A DNA stretch of 64,000 nucleotides, from contig NZ_BDCI01000001.1 in assembly GCF_001613425.1 (NCBI RefSeq), positions 452,526-516,525 of the forward strand, read 5' to 3'. Positions 53,809 to 61,268 of this stretch are shown piece by piece (within the stretch, counting starts at the first letter, position 1; each line of letters begins with the position of its first letter). The translations under genes were made by a program, and so were the position numbers. The DNA is from Nocardia vulneris (lineage in GTDB: Bacteria > Actinomycetota > Actinomycetes > Mycobacteriales > Mycobacteriaceae). The notes under the pieces were generated by a model that did not search any database, was not told the DNA's origin, and worked only from the letters and a program-made list of their open reading frames with translations.

Positions 53809-55020
53809 TCACCGGGCCAGCCAGGCGTATTTGCCGGACTTGCCGATCGGGATATGGGTGCGGTGCGCGACCGTCACCGGTGCGCCGGTCAATGCTGTTG
53901 TCGCGGCGGCCAGTTCGGCCTCGACGGGCGGTTCGAGCGCGGCACCGTCGAAGGTGGTGTAGGTGAGTTCGGCCTGCGGGACCGACAACTGGTAGACGAA
54001 GATCCGCGGGCTGGTCGCGGCGATGACGTCGTCGAGTTCGGCCTGCGAGGTGATCGCGGTGTCGGTGACGAGCAATTCCTTCTCGCGGCCGCAGAACCGC
54101 ACGATCCGGGCCGGATCGGCCGACCCGTCGGCGGTGTGCACGCAGTCGCCGGTGTTGTAGCGCAGCAACGGCATGAACGGGTTGCGAATGCTCGACACGA
54201 CCAGGCTGTGGATGCCGCGACTGCCGGGAATCGGTTGGAGTTCGACGTCCATGTCGACCAGGTGCGGATGGTAGCGACCCCGGGTGTCGCCGTAGTACAG
54301 GTAGCCGAGCTCGGTGCTGCCGAACAGCTCGACGACCGGGCAGTCGAGTCGTTCGGTGAGGAACCGGCGCACGTTGCGCGGGGTGAACTCGTAGCCGTGG
54401 ATCGCGCTCACCGGGCGGGCGAACCGGTCCCCGGCGGCCAGCAGCAGGTGCGCGGCGTGATAGGAGGAGCAGTCGAGATGATAACGGCCGCCGCCGGTTT
54501 CGGAGCGGACGTGATCGATCTCGGCGAGCATGCGCTCGACCGCGGCGGCCGACCAGGTCGCGGGATCGAGGTCCTGGTTGACGTAGACGGTGCGTTCGTC
54601 GAGCCAGCGCCGCGCCAGATCCTCGGGCGCACCACCTTTGGCCTCGTTGACCCGCGCGACGTGCTCGGTCGCCAGCCGGGTGGTGAGCGAGACCCGGGGC
54701 ACGCCGGCGGCGAAGGTGTCGCCGATCTGCGGATGATCGCGCCACACCGCGTAATAGGTCTTCAGCAGGAACAGCGGCGGCCGGATGAGCGGCATCCGGG
54801 CGTGATTGGTGCCGGTGGACCAGACATATTGCGCGGCACCGGCTTCCAGCGCCGCGCTGACCTGTGGCGTGAGGAACGACTCCGGGAAAGATGCCGCGAG
54901 TTCGGCTTTGGTGATGATCGGAAAGGCGTTGGCCGCAGCGGATTCCCGATAGAACGGGATGTCGCGGGTCGCGTCGACGAACGCGCTCGGCAGGGGGCGG
55001 GTGAGTGCGGTGTCGGTCAT
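53809..55020 (-). CDS. Adenylate-forming ligase (PaaK / F390-synthetase-like) of the peptide cluster
   Basis: A 403-residue ANL-superfamily enzyme similar to phenylacetate-CoA ligase and coenzyme-F390-synthetase-related proteins. The core motifs are present: P-loop YVWSTGTNHARM (about 65-76, with N replacing the usual T), FGSTELGYLYYGD (A5, 233-245), LLRYNTGDCVHT (A7), FCGREKELLVTD (A8), and C-terminal IPIGKSGKYAWL (catalytic Lys of A10). It should adenylate a carboxylate. Between a precursor-like peptide gene and a small unknown protein, a peptide C-terminus or a group to be attached to the peptide are both plausible substrates. Confidence 0.8.
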   Translation of the reverse strand: MTDTALTRPLPSAFVDATRDIPFYRESAAANAFPIITKAELAASFPESFLTPQVSAALEAGAAQYVWSTGTNHARMPLIRPPLFLLKTYYAVWRDHPQIGDTFAAGVPRVSLTTRLATEHVARVNEAKGGAPEDLARRWLDERTVYVNQDLDPATWSAAAVERMLAEIDHVRSETGGGRYHLDCSSYHAAHLLLAAGDRFARPVSAIHGYEFTPRNVRRFLTERLDCPVVELFGSTELGYLYYGDTRGRYHPHLVDMDVELQPIPGSRGIHSLVVSSIRNPFMPLLRYNTGDCVHTADGSADPARIVRFCGREKELLVTDTAITSQAELDDVIAATSPRIFVYQLSVPQAELTYTTFDGAALEPPVEAELAAATTALTGAPVTVAHRTHIPIGKSGKYAWLAR

Positions 55021-55036
55021 GGGGGTCCTGGCGGAC

Positions 55037-55059
55037 GGGGCCGAGCCGGGCTCGGCCCC
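55037..55059 (-). promoter_or_regulatory. Intercistronic hairpin between precursor and ligase (attenuator-like)
   Basis: GGGGCCGAGCC and GGCTCGGCCCC form 11-bp arms around a single base. The hairpin lies in the 49-bp gap between the precursor stop (55070) and the ligase start (55020). In RiPP operons such a stem-loop often gives partial termination and excess precursor. Confidence 0.75.
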
Positions 55060-55069
55060 GGGACCGCGA

Positions 55070-55204
55070 CTAGGAGATGCAGCCCGCCTTGGAAATACAA
55101 CCTGCCTTGGAGATGCACCCGTCCTTGGCTCCGGATTCGGAGTTGACGGCTACCCACTTGTCCCAGTTGGCATCCTGCGCGAGGGTCTTGATCAGATCGT
55201 TCAT
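55070..55204 (-). CDS. RiPP-like precursor peptide with CISKAG repeats
   Basis: A 44-residue peptide. The first about 24 residues (MNDLIKTLAQDANWDKW, then VAVNSES) look like a leader helix with two Trp. The C-terminal part is GAKDGCISKAG, CISKAG, CIS: two full CISKAG units plus a third CIS ending in Ser. Between the two units, TGC/TGT, ATC/ATT, GCA/GCG and GGT/GGC differ only at silent positions, so the peptide sequence is conserved. An RBS (GAAGGA) is correctly spaced before the ATG. A hairpin and two enzyme genes follow. No LanM, YcaO, radical-SAM or MNIO gene is in the window. I do not recognise a known RiPP class. Confidence 0.75.
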   Translation of the reverse strand: MNDLIKTLAQDANWDKWVAVNSESGAKDGCISKAGCISKAGCIS

Positions 55205-55595
55205 TGGAGCATCCTTCGATCGATGTAATCTGCCTGCATGCCCATGGTAAAGCAAGAGTAAAGACTTCGCGCGAGGTGCGACGGCCGTCACATTTTCCGG
55301 CCCGCCGCGCCCGGCGTCGGCTGGCGACTGTTCCTATACCGTATTCCGTTGTGCCAGCTAGCTTTCCAGGCGGTCGAGCCTGTGGTGCCGACCCTGTCGG
55401 CGGCGGGGATTTCTGGATCGAACAGCATGCGCTGCGGATGGGGTGCTGCGGCGGGTGCTCATCAGGGTGGTGTTGCGGCGGCGAGTTCGCGGTTCGCCTG
55501 ATGTGGGTGTCGCACCGGGTTTGCGCAGTCGGTGCGACGCTCGTCTTCGTGCGGCCCGATGCCGCGGACCACGGCCGGGTGGTTAGGGTGCGTGG
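55205..55595. other. Divergent region between peptide cluster and Nudix gene
   Basis: About 390 bp holding the promoters of the peptide cluster and the Nudix gene. The minus strand near 55205-55260 is the least GC-rich part and would hold the peptide promoter. A Cys/Gly-rich plus-strand frame (55438-55599) is present but not convincing as a gene. Confidence 0.5.
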
Positions 55596-56000
55596 GTGAC
55601 CGACGAGCGGCTGATCGATACGGTGGCATGGGTGCGGATCGAGGACGGGAGGATCCTGTGTGCCCGGCCGCGGGGCAAGGATGTCTTCTACATCCCGGGC
55701 GGGAAACGCGAAGGCGGCGAGACCGACCTGCAGACGCTGCTGCGCGAGATCGAAGAGGAGCTGACGGTGGCGTTGCTGCCGGAGACGGTCGCGCACGTGG
55801 GCACCTACGAGGCGGTGCACGGACCCGAGGCGGGTCTGGTTGTACGGATGAGCTGCTATACCGCCGACTATCGCGGCACCCTGGCCGTCAGCAGCGAGAT
55901 CGAGGAGATGGCGTGGTTCGGGTACGCCGACCGCGCGCTGGTTCCGCCGGTCGACCAACTGCTGTTCGACGATCTGGTCGAGGCCGGTCACCTGCGCTGA
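55596..56000 (+). CDS. Nudix hydrolase
   Basis: A 134-residue single-domain Nudix protein. The box runs from GGKREGGETDLQTLLREIEE to LTV (Gly36, Glu42, Arg50-Glu51, Glu54-Glu55) and matches Gx5Ex7REUxEExGU except that the final Gly is Thr57. The domain hydrolyses nucleoside diphosphates linked to other moieties (oxidised nucleotides, sugar nucleotides, cofactors); the substrate is unknown. GTG start. It is divergent from the peptide cluster and upstream of the desaturase, but the spacing (78 bp) does not suggest an operon. Confidence 0.92.
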   Translation: MTDERLIDTVAWVRIEDGRILCARPRGKDVFYIPGGKREGGETDLQTLLREIEEELTVALLPETVAHVGTYEAVHGPEAGLVVRMSCYTADYRGTLAVSSEIEEMAWFGYADRALVPPVDQLLFDDLVEAGHLR

Positions 56001-56078
56001 ATATCACTCCGTAGTCCGATTCCCGGTCATACCAAGGGATTACCGGCGACGAGAATCCGGCCGATAGCGTCGGCGGGC

Positions 56079-57134
56079 ATGACGACATCTGCCCTGGCCC
56101 CCGAGTCGAGACCGCGCCGCGGCGCCGACGGCGATTACGCCCGGCTGCTGCGCCGGATCACCGAGGCGGGGTTGATGCAGCGGCGTCCCGGCTACTACGC
56201 GATCCGGTTCGGCCTCGTCGGGATCGCGTTCGCCGGCGGGTGGACAGCGTTCGTGCTGGTCGGCGATTCGTGGTGGACGCTGCTGGTCGCGGCCTTCCTG
56301 GCGGTGACGTTCGCCCAGATCGCGCTGGTCATGCACGATGTCGCGCACCGGCAGGTCTTCCGGTTGCGGCGACCGACCGAATTGGCGGGGCGGATGGTCG
56401 GCAACGCGGGGATCGGGCTGGGTTACGGCTGGTGGCAGGACAAGCACACCCGCCATCACGCCAACCCGAACCACGAGGACCTCGATCCAGATGTCGCGCC
56501 CGACATCCTGGTCTGGTCGCAGCGGCAGGCGCGGTCGAGTCGCGGTCTGCCCAGGCTCGTCGGGCGGGCGCAGGCGTATCTGTTCTTCCCGCTGCTGCTG
56601 TTGGAGGGCCTGAACCTGCACGTGGCCGGCGTGCGGGCGCTGAAGAACCGGTCGATGAAACATCGCGGCTGGGAGGCTGCGCTGCTGTTCGGCCATTTCG
56701 CCGCGTATGCGGTCGCGTTGTTCGCGGTGCTGCCGGTGGACAAAGCGCTGGTGTTCTTCGCGGTGCACCAGGGACTTTTCGGCCTGTACATGGGCTGCAT
56801 CTTCGCCCCGAACCACAAGGGCATGCCGACCTTGACCGGTGACGATCGTCCCGACTATCTGCGCCGCCAAGTGCTGACCTCCCGCAACGTCCGCGGCGGG
56901 CTGTGCACCGACCTTGCCCTCGGTGGGCTCAACTACCAGATCGAACACCACCTGTTCCCGAGTATGCCCACCCCGCACCTGCGCCGCGCCCAGGTGATCG
57001 TGCGCGACTACTGCGCCGAGATCGGGGTGCCCTACCACGAAACCGGCCTGATCCGTTCGTACCGCGAAGCCCTCACCCACCTGCACCACGTCGGCGTTCC
57101 ACTGCGCACACCGGATGAAGCCGCGAAAAATTAA
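56079..57134 (+). CDS. Membrane fatty-acid desaturase
   Basis: A 351-residue diiron desaturase. The three His boxes are HDVAH (86-90), HTRHHANPN (123-127) and QIEHH (287-291). Hydrophobic segments (AIRFGLVGIAFAGGWTAFVL, LLVAAFLAVTFAQIALV) surround the catalytic sites. The QIEHHLFPSMP box puts it near the linoleoyl-CoA/omega-type group rather than the delta-9 acyl-CoA group. It would insert a double bond into fatty acyl chains, perhaps for membrane fluidity or mycolate precursors. Confidence 0.93.
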   Translation: MTTSALAPESRPRRGADGDYARLLRRITEAGLMQRRPGYYAIRFGLVGIAFAGGWTAFVLVGDSWWTLLVAAFLAVTFAQIALVMHDVAHRQVFRLRRPTELAGRMVGNAGIGLGYGWWQDKHTRHHANPNHEDLDPDVAPDILVWSQRQARSSRGLPRLVGRAQAYLFFPLLLLEGLNLHVAGVRALKNRSMKHRGWEAALLFGHFAAYAVALFAVLPVDKALVFFAVHQGLFGLYMGCIFAPNHKGMPTLTGDDRPDYLRRQVLTSRNVRGGLCTDLALGGLNYQIEHHLFPSMPTPHLRRAQVIVRDYCAEIGVPYHETGLIRSYREALTHLHHVGVPLRTPDEAAKN

Positions 57135-57386
57135 GTGCCACAACGTCAGTGGAGATGTCCGCGCCTGGCCGGCGGCAAACGGGCAGGAAGTCTTTTCACT
57201 GAGCACCCGCACAAGGCTGCGCATCCGACCGGTGTGGGATCGCCGGCGCGACCGACTCGGTGAGCTGCCGTCGGTCGGCCACGATGTCCGACACAACCTG
57301 ACGTGAAGTCGCCGGCGTCCGCATCGAGGTCTCGGCGCATCGGGGAAATGGTTGCCCTGGTTCGTGTTCCGTGGTGGGGTACAGCG

Positions 57387-58484
57387 ATGTGCAACTTTGC
57401 GGGGCGGTCGATCGGGCGGCGGACGATGCTGGGTGGGGTGCTCGGCGCGGGGGTGCTGCTGGCGGCGGGACGATTGACGGCGTCGGCAGATCCCGGGGAC
57501 CCGCGGACGGTGGCGGCGCGGCAGCGGTTCTTCGGTGCCGACACCGTCGACGCCGCGACCGGTGCGGTGCGCGCCGACCGGGTGGTGCTGGCGTGGGTGG
57601 GATGCACGACGTATGCGCTGGCGATGGGCGGGTCGGTGTTCCTGCTCGACGCGTGGGTGCCCCGGCTCACCAACCCCGGGTATGTGCCGGCGACACCGCA
57701 GGATCTGGCCGACCTGGCGCCGGAGGCGATCTTCATCGGGCACGGGCACTTCGATCACGCCGGTGACGCGGGCCGGATCGCGCAGGCTTGCGGCGCGGTG
57801 GTGTACGGCACCGCCGATCACGGCGTGAGCATCCGCGCGCAGGTCAGCGACCCGGGGTTCGAGACGGTCGCCCTGGGTGGTGCGGAATCGCGGCCGGGGG
57901 AGCGTCACGATTTCACGGTCGGCGCCGTACAGGTGACCGCCATCCGGCATCTGCATTCCGCGCCGACCGCGCCCGAACGTCCCGGCGGTTCGGCGCCGTT
58001 CTTCCCGATGCCGGAACTGTGTGCGCTGGTACAACATCCACCCACGGTGGCCGGTCTGTTGCAGAACATGCCGCGGTCGAGCGACGAAGAAGGCGGGTCG
58101 CTGTTCTATCAGTTCCGGGTGCCCGGGTTCGCACTGGTATGGCACGACTCGACCGGGCCACTCACCGAGCAGGCGCCGCACGTGTTCGACCTGTTCGCGA
58201 GCCTGCCCCCGACCGACCTGCACATCGGCGCGATCCAAGGGTTCAACCAGCTCACCAACGGATTGCGCGACCCACGCCGCTACATCGAAGCGCTGGCGCC
58301 CAGGGTGTTCGTGCCGTCGCATCACGACAACTGGTTGCCGGGCGTCACCGCGAGCGCCGCCAGCTACGATCCGCCCCTGCTCGCCGAACTGGACCGCATC
58401 CCCGCCGCGGCCCGCCCCGAACTCCGCTCCCTGCACGACCCCGCCGACTACGTCCGCCCGGAATTACTCACCTTCACGCTGTGA
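57387..58484 (+). CDS. Tat-exported MBL-fold metallohydrolase
   Basis: A 365-residue protein with a twin-arginine signal (FAGRSIGRRTMLGGVLGAGV, then LLAAGRLTASA). The catalytic metal motif is EAIFIGHGHFDHAGDAGRIA (HxHxDH at 119-124), with a further His region AIRHLHSAPTA and FVPSHHDNWLPG near the end. The GCTTYALAMGGSVFLLDAW strand fits the MBL fold. The substrate is unknown. The ATG 57387 is chosen because the Tat motif follows directly; an upstream frame to 57303 adds only polar residues. Confidence 0.88.
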   Translation: MCNFAGRSIGRRTMLGGVLGAGVLLAAGRLTASADPGDPRTVAARQRFFGADTVDAATGAVRADRVVLAWVGCTTYALAMGGSVFLLDAWVPRLTNPGYVPATPQDLADLAPEAIFIGHGHFDHAGDAGRIAQACGAVVYGTADHGVSIRAQVSDPGFETVALGGAESRPGERHDFTVGAVQVTAIRHLHSAPTAPERPGGSAPFFPMPELCALVQHPPTVAGLLQNMPRSSDEEGGSLFYQFRVPGFALVWHDSTGPLTEQAPHVFDLFASLPPTDLHIGAIQGFNQLTNGLRDPRRYIEALAPRVFVPSHHDNWLPGVTASAASYDPPLLAELDRIPAAARPELRSLHDPADYVRPELLTFTL

Positions 58485-58512
58485 GGACGGGCCGATAGAA
58501 CAGCGCGGATCG

Positions 58513-58715
58513 GGTGGCGCTGTCCTGGGTGTACGCCCAGGCCACGCGGCTCGGGGTGGCGGCCATTCCGGTCTTCGCCGCATCGGCGGATCCGGCTGGA
58601 GCAGAACGCGACCGCATCGGCACTCACCTGGATGCCGAGGCGCTGGACCCCCTGAGCGACCAGGTGACAGGCGAGCGCTACACCGCCGAGGTCGCCCGGG
58701 GTCGGCCGCCGAGCT
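58513..58715 (+). pseudogene. Second aldo/keto reductase C-terminal remnant
   Basis: The plus strand encodes LSWVYAQATRLGVAAIPVF, then DAEALDPLSDQVTGERYTAE followed by VARGRPP, the same AKR C-terminus as the remnant at 8596-8934 (AWVYAQAGRLGVAVAAI, DPLSDQVTGERYSS). Internal deletions are evident (SGTRSPARLEQNAAAL is degraded to a short stretch). No catalytic residues are present. It lies after the MBL gene and before the hairpin element. Confidence 0.75.
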
Positions 58716-58798
58716 CGGCCCGCACGAAATCCGCTCCAGGTAAGCCCGCCGGACCGTCGGCGGCCCGGTGCGTCGCGTCGGCGTGTTGCTGGTCAGGC

Positions 58799-58859
58799 GA
58801 TCAGGAGGAACTGGTGGCGGCGGGCTCTCGGCCGATGCCGCCACCAGTTCCTCGTGATC
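58799..58859. terminator. Dispersed hairpin element, copy 2 (inverted relative to copy 1)
   Basis: Left arm 58799-58821 (begins GATCAGGAGGAACTGG), right arm 58837-58859, loop 15 nt. Its loop is nearly the reverse complement of the loop in copy 1 (37399-37459). It abuts the stop codon of the acyl-CoA ligase and lies between convergent genes. Confidence 0.8.
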
Positions 58860-60660
58860 ATCCGTCCAGTACGGGTTCGTGGACCTCGGGCGAGCATTCG
58901 GGGGTGTAGAGGCGGTCGATGTGGTGGGCGTATTTGGCGGCGATGGGTTTGCGGCGCAGCTTCATGGTGAGGGTGATCTCGTCGCCGCCGGGTTCCCAGA
59001 AGGTCGGCAGGACGGTGAAGCGTTTGATCTGTTCGACGCGGGACAGTTTCGTGTTGCCCGCCGCGACGCCGCGCGCGATCTCGGCGATCACCGCGGGATG
59101 GGCGGCCAGGCCCGCCGCGGACGCGTCGGGCAGATCATGTTGTGCCGCATAGGGTCCGGCGGTTTCGGCGTCGATCACGATGAGCGCGGTGTTGAACGGG
59201 CGGCGGTCACCGATGGTGGCGATGGAGCCGATCAACGGGGTGGCGGCTTTGATGGCGTTCTCGATGTTGGCCGGGGACATGTTCTTTCCGGCGGAATTGA
59301 TGATGAGTTCTTTCTTGCGGTCCACCACGCGCAGGTATCCGTCGGCGTCCTGGGTGAGGATATCGCCGGTGTGCAGCCAGCCGTCAGCGTCGAGCGCCTC
59401 GGCGGTCTTGGCCGGTTCGTCACGGTAGGCGCGCATGATCGAGGGGCCACGGATGAGGAACTCGCCGTCGTCGGCGATCCGGCTTTCCAGGCCGGGCAGT
59501 AGCCGCCCGACGGTGCCGAGCCGGGCCTCCTCGGGTGCGGCGACGCTGGCGATGCAGGTCACCTCGGACATGCCCCAGACCTCGGAGATCGGGATACCCA
59601 GGCCGAAGAAGAACCCGAGTGTTTCCGCGGGGATCGGCGCGGCGCCCGACATTGCCCATTTCACTTGGTCCAGGCCGAGTTTGGCGCGCAGCTTGGACAG
59701 CACGGCGGCGTCGGCCTGTGCCCATTCGGCGGCCAGGAGGTCGTCGATCGGTTTGCCCGCCAGCTGTGCGTCGGCCTTGCGCGCAGCGACCCCTAGTGCC
59801 CAGCGCAGGCCCTCGCGGGTGGTGTCGTCGGGTTCGTTGGCGACCGCGAATTCGATTGCGGCCTTGAACTTTTCCCACACCCGCGGCACGCCGCCCCAGA
59901 TGGTCGGGCGGGCGTCGAGCAACGCGGCCGGCAGCTGGGTGCGGTCGGGCACGACGGTGATCTGGGTGCCGAACACCTCCTGCAGGTACAGCGCGGTGAA
60001 CCGGTCGGCCATGTGCGCGGTCGGCAGGTACGAGGTTTGGCGGTCGCCGAATTCGACCGACAGCACCGTGTCGAAGGCGTACGCGTCGAACAGCAGGTTG
60101 GCGTGGGTGAGTTCGACACCTTTGGGGTTGCCGGTGGTGCCCGACGTGTAGCACAGGGTGAGCACGTCGTCGGGACGCACCGCGCGCCAGCTCGCCTCGA
60201 AATCGAAGTCGTTGCGGCCCAAGGCTTTCAGATCCTCGACACTGATCGTGCCCGCGGGTGCACCGTCGAGGCAGACGAGGTGTTCGATGGGAATGCCGCA
60301 GGCGCGGATGCGGTCCACGTAGTGGGCCTCGCAGATCACCACCCGGTTGCCCGCGTTGCCGAACACGTAGTTCAACTGTTCGGGCACCAGGGTGTTGTAC
60401 ACGGAGAACGAGGTCGCTCCGGTGTGCTGGGCGCCCACCTCGAGCGGATAGAACTCCACCCGATTGGCCATCATCAGCGCGATGGTGTCGCCGCGCCCGA
60501 CGCCGAGCGCGCTGAGCCCCGCGGCGATCTCACGCACCTGCGCGGCATACTCGCGCCACGTCAGACTCTGCGCGCCCCCGATCGACCGGACCGCGACCGC
60601 GTCGGGGTCGATCGCCGCCACCCGCTGGAACGCTGCACAAGACGTTGTAGGTTCATCCAT
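58858..60660 (-). CDS. Long-chain fatty-acyl-CoA (FadD-like) ligase
   Basis: A 600-residue AMP-binding enzyme. Core motifs are LCYTSGTTGNPKGVELTHAN (A3 P-loop), EVWGMSEVTCIASVAAPEEA (A5), GWLHTGDILTQDADGYLRVV (A7) and DRKKELIINSAGKNMSPANI (A8), with the catalytic Lys region EITLTMKLRRKPIAAKYAHH (A10). It activates fatty acids to acyl-CoA, as in FadD11/FadD15-type proteins of mycobacteria. The ATG 60660 is preceded by a GTG at 60663. Not clearly in an operon; upstream is a gene-poor region. Confidence 0.92.
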   Translation of the reverse strand: MDEPTTSCAAFQRVAAIDPDAVAVRSIGGAQSLTWREYAAQVREIAAGLSALGVGRGDTIALMMANRVEFYPLEVGAQHTGATSFSVYNTLVPEQLNYVFGNAGNRVVICEAHYVDRIRACGIPIEHLVCLDGAPAGTISVEDLKALGRNDFDFEASWRAVRPDDVLTLCYTSGTTGNPKGVELTHANLLFDAYAFDTVLSVEFGDRQTSYLPTAHMADRFTALYLQEVFGTQITVVPDRTQLPAALLDARPTIWGGVPRVWEKFKAAIEFAVANEPDDTTREGLRWALGVAARKADAQLAGKPIDDLLAAEWAQADAAVLSKLRAKLGLDQVKWAMSGAAPIPAETLGFFFGLGIPISEVWGMSEVTCIASVAAPEEARLGTVGRLLPGLESRIADDGEFLIRGPSIMRAYRDEPAKTAEALDADGWLHTGDILTQDADGYLRVVDRKKELIINSAGKNMSPANIENAIKAATPLIGSIATIGDRRPFNTALIVIDAETAGPYAAQHDLPDASAAGLAAHPAVIAEIARGVAAGNTKLSRVEQIKRFTVLPTFWEPGGDEITLTMKLRRKPIAAKYAHHIDRLYTPECSPEVHEPVLDG

Positions 60661-60663
60661 CAC

Positions 60664-61204
60664 ACAACCCCGCTCGCTGCAAAAGAACTACCTGAGACGG
60701 TAGGTCCCCGCGCATCACCTCCGGACCGTTTCGCCCGATTCAGGCTCCAGGGCAAAGGAATTCAGCGCCACCGAGGTTGCCGAGACGGCGGGCCCTACCT
60801 CAGCGACGGACGTGCCCTCCCCGGTCCGGCCGTGGGGCACCCCCGCCACGGTTGCTCGCCGATCCGCCGGAACAGGCCCGGCCCGCCCGTGTGGCCTACC
60901 GTCAGGGCGCGCCGGCTGCGGTTCGGCGTCTGCCTGTGGAGTTCCGGCCCGGACTTGTGGGCGTCGTAGTCGCCCTCGAGTCGTAGTCGCCCTGGAGTCG
61001 TACACCCGCCTGGCGAGCGGTCGCCCGGGTGACGACAGTTGCGCGACTTGCGGTGCGGCGGAGGGGTGTTCGCGGCTCGTATGGCCCACTCCATGACGGC
61101 ACGGCAGTGTACGGGTTCGGCATCGGCCCGGACCTCGGCGCGGCGGCTGATGATCGCGCCCCGGGACGAAATCGCCGCGACGGCGGGCGCGGCGGTTAGA
61201 CACC
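60664..61204. other. Gene-poor region upstream of the acyl-CoA ligase and copper ATPase
   Basis: About 540 bp without a supportable gene. Frames on both strands are Arg/Pro-rich shadows. It holds the 17-bp tandem repeat at 60963-61002 and must contain the divergent promoters. Confidence 0.5.
60963..61002. repeat. 17-bp tandem repeat (about 2.3 copies)
   Basis: GTCGTAGTCGCCCTCGA and GTCGTAGTCGCCCTGGA follow one another, then a partial GTCGTA. One base differs between copies. It is too short for CRISPR and has no spacer. Confidence 0.85.
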
Positions 61205-61219
61205 TACCCCGTAGGGGTA
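61205..61219. promoter_or_regulatory. CsoR-like copper operator
   Basis: TACCCCGTAGGGGTA, a perfect 15-bp dyad with 6-bp arms and a 3-bp centre, followed by TATATGG. CsoR-family copper sensors bind G/C-tract dyads of this kind. It is 50 bp upstream of the P1B ATPase start. Confidence 0.75.
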
Positions 61220-61268
61220 TATGGTCGGTGGGGCGATCCGGCCTGGGCCGACACGAGGAGTGAGCTAC

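Noticed and set aside
55438..55599. Plus-strand frame MGCCGGCSSGWCCGG..., Cys/Gly-rich, next to the peptide cluster
   Set aside because: It looks peptide-like at first, but there is no RBS, the rest of the frame is not Cys-rich, and it occupies the Nudix promoter region. Its end overlapping the Nudix GTG is simply the GTGA context.
60963..61002. 17-bp tandem repeat considered as a CRISPR array
   Set aside because: Copies are directly adjacent with no spacers and there are no cas genes.
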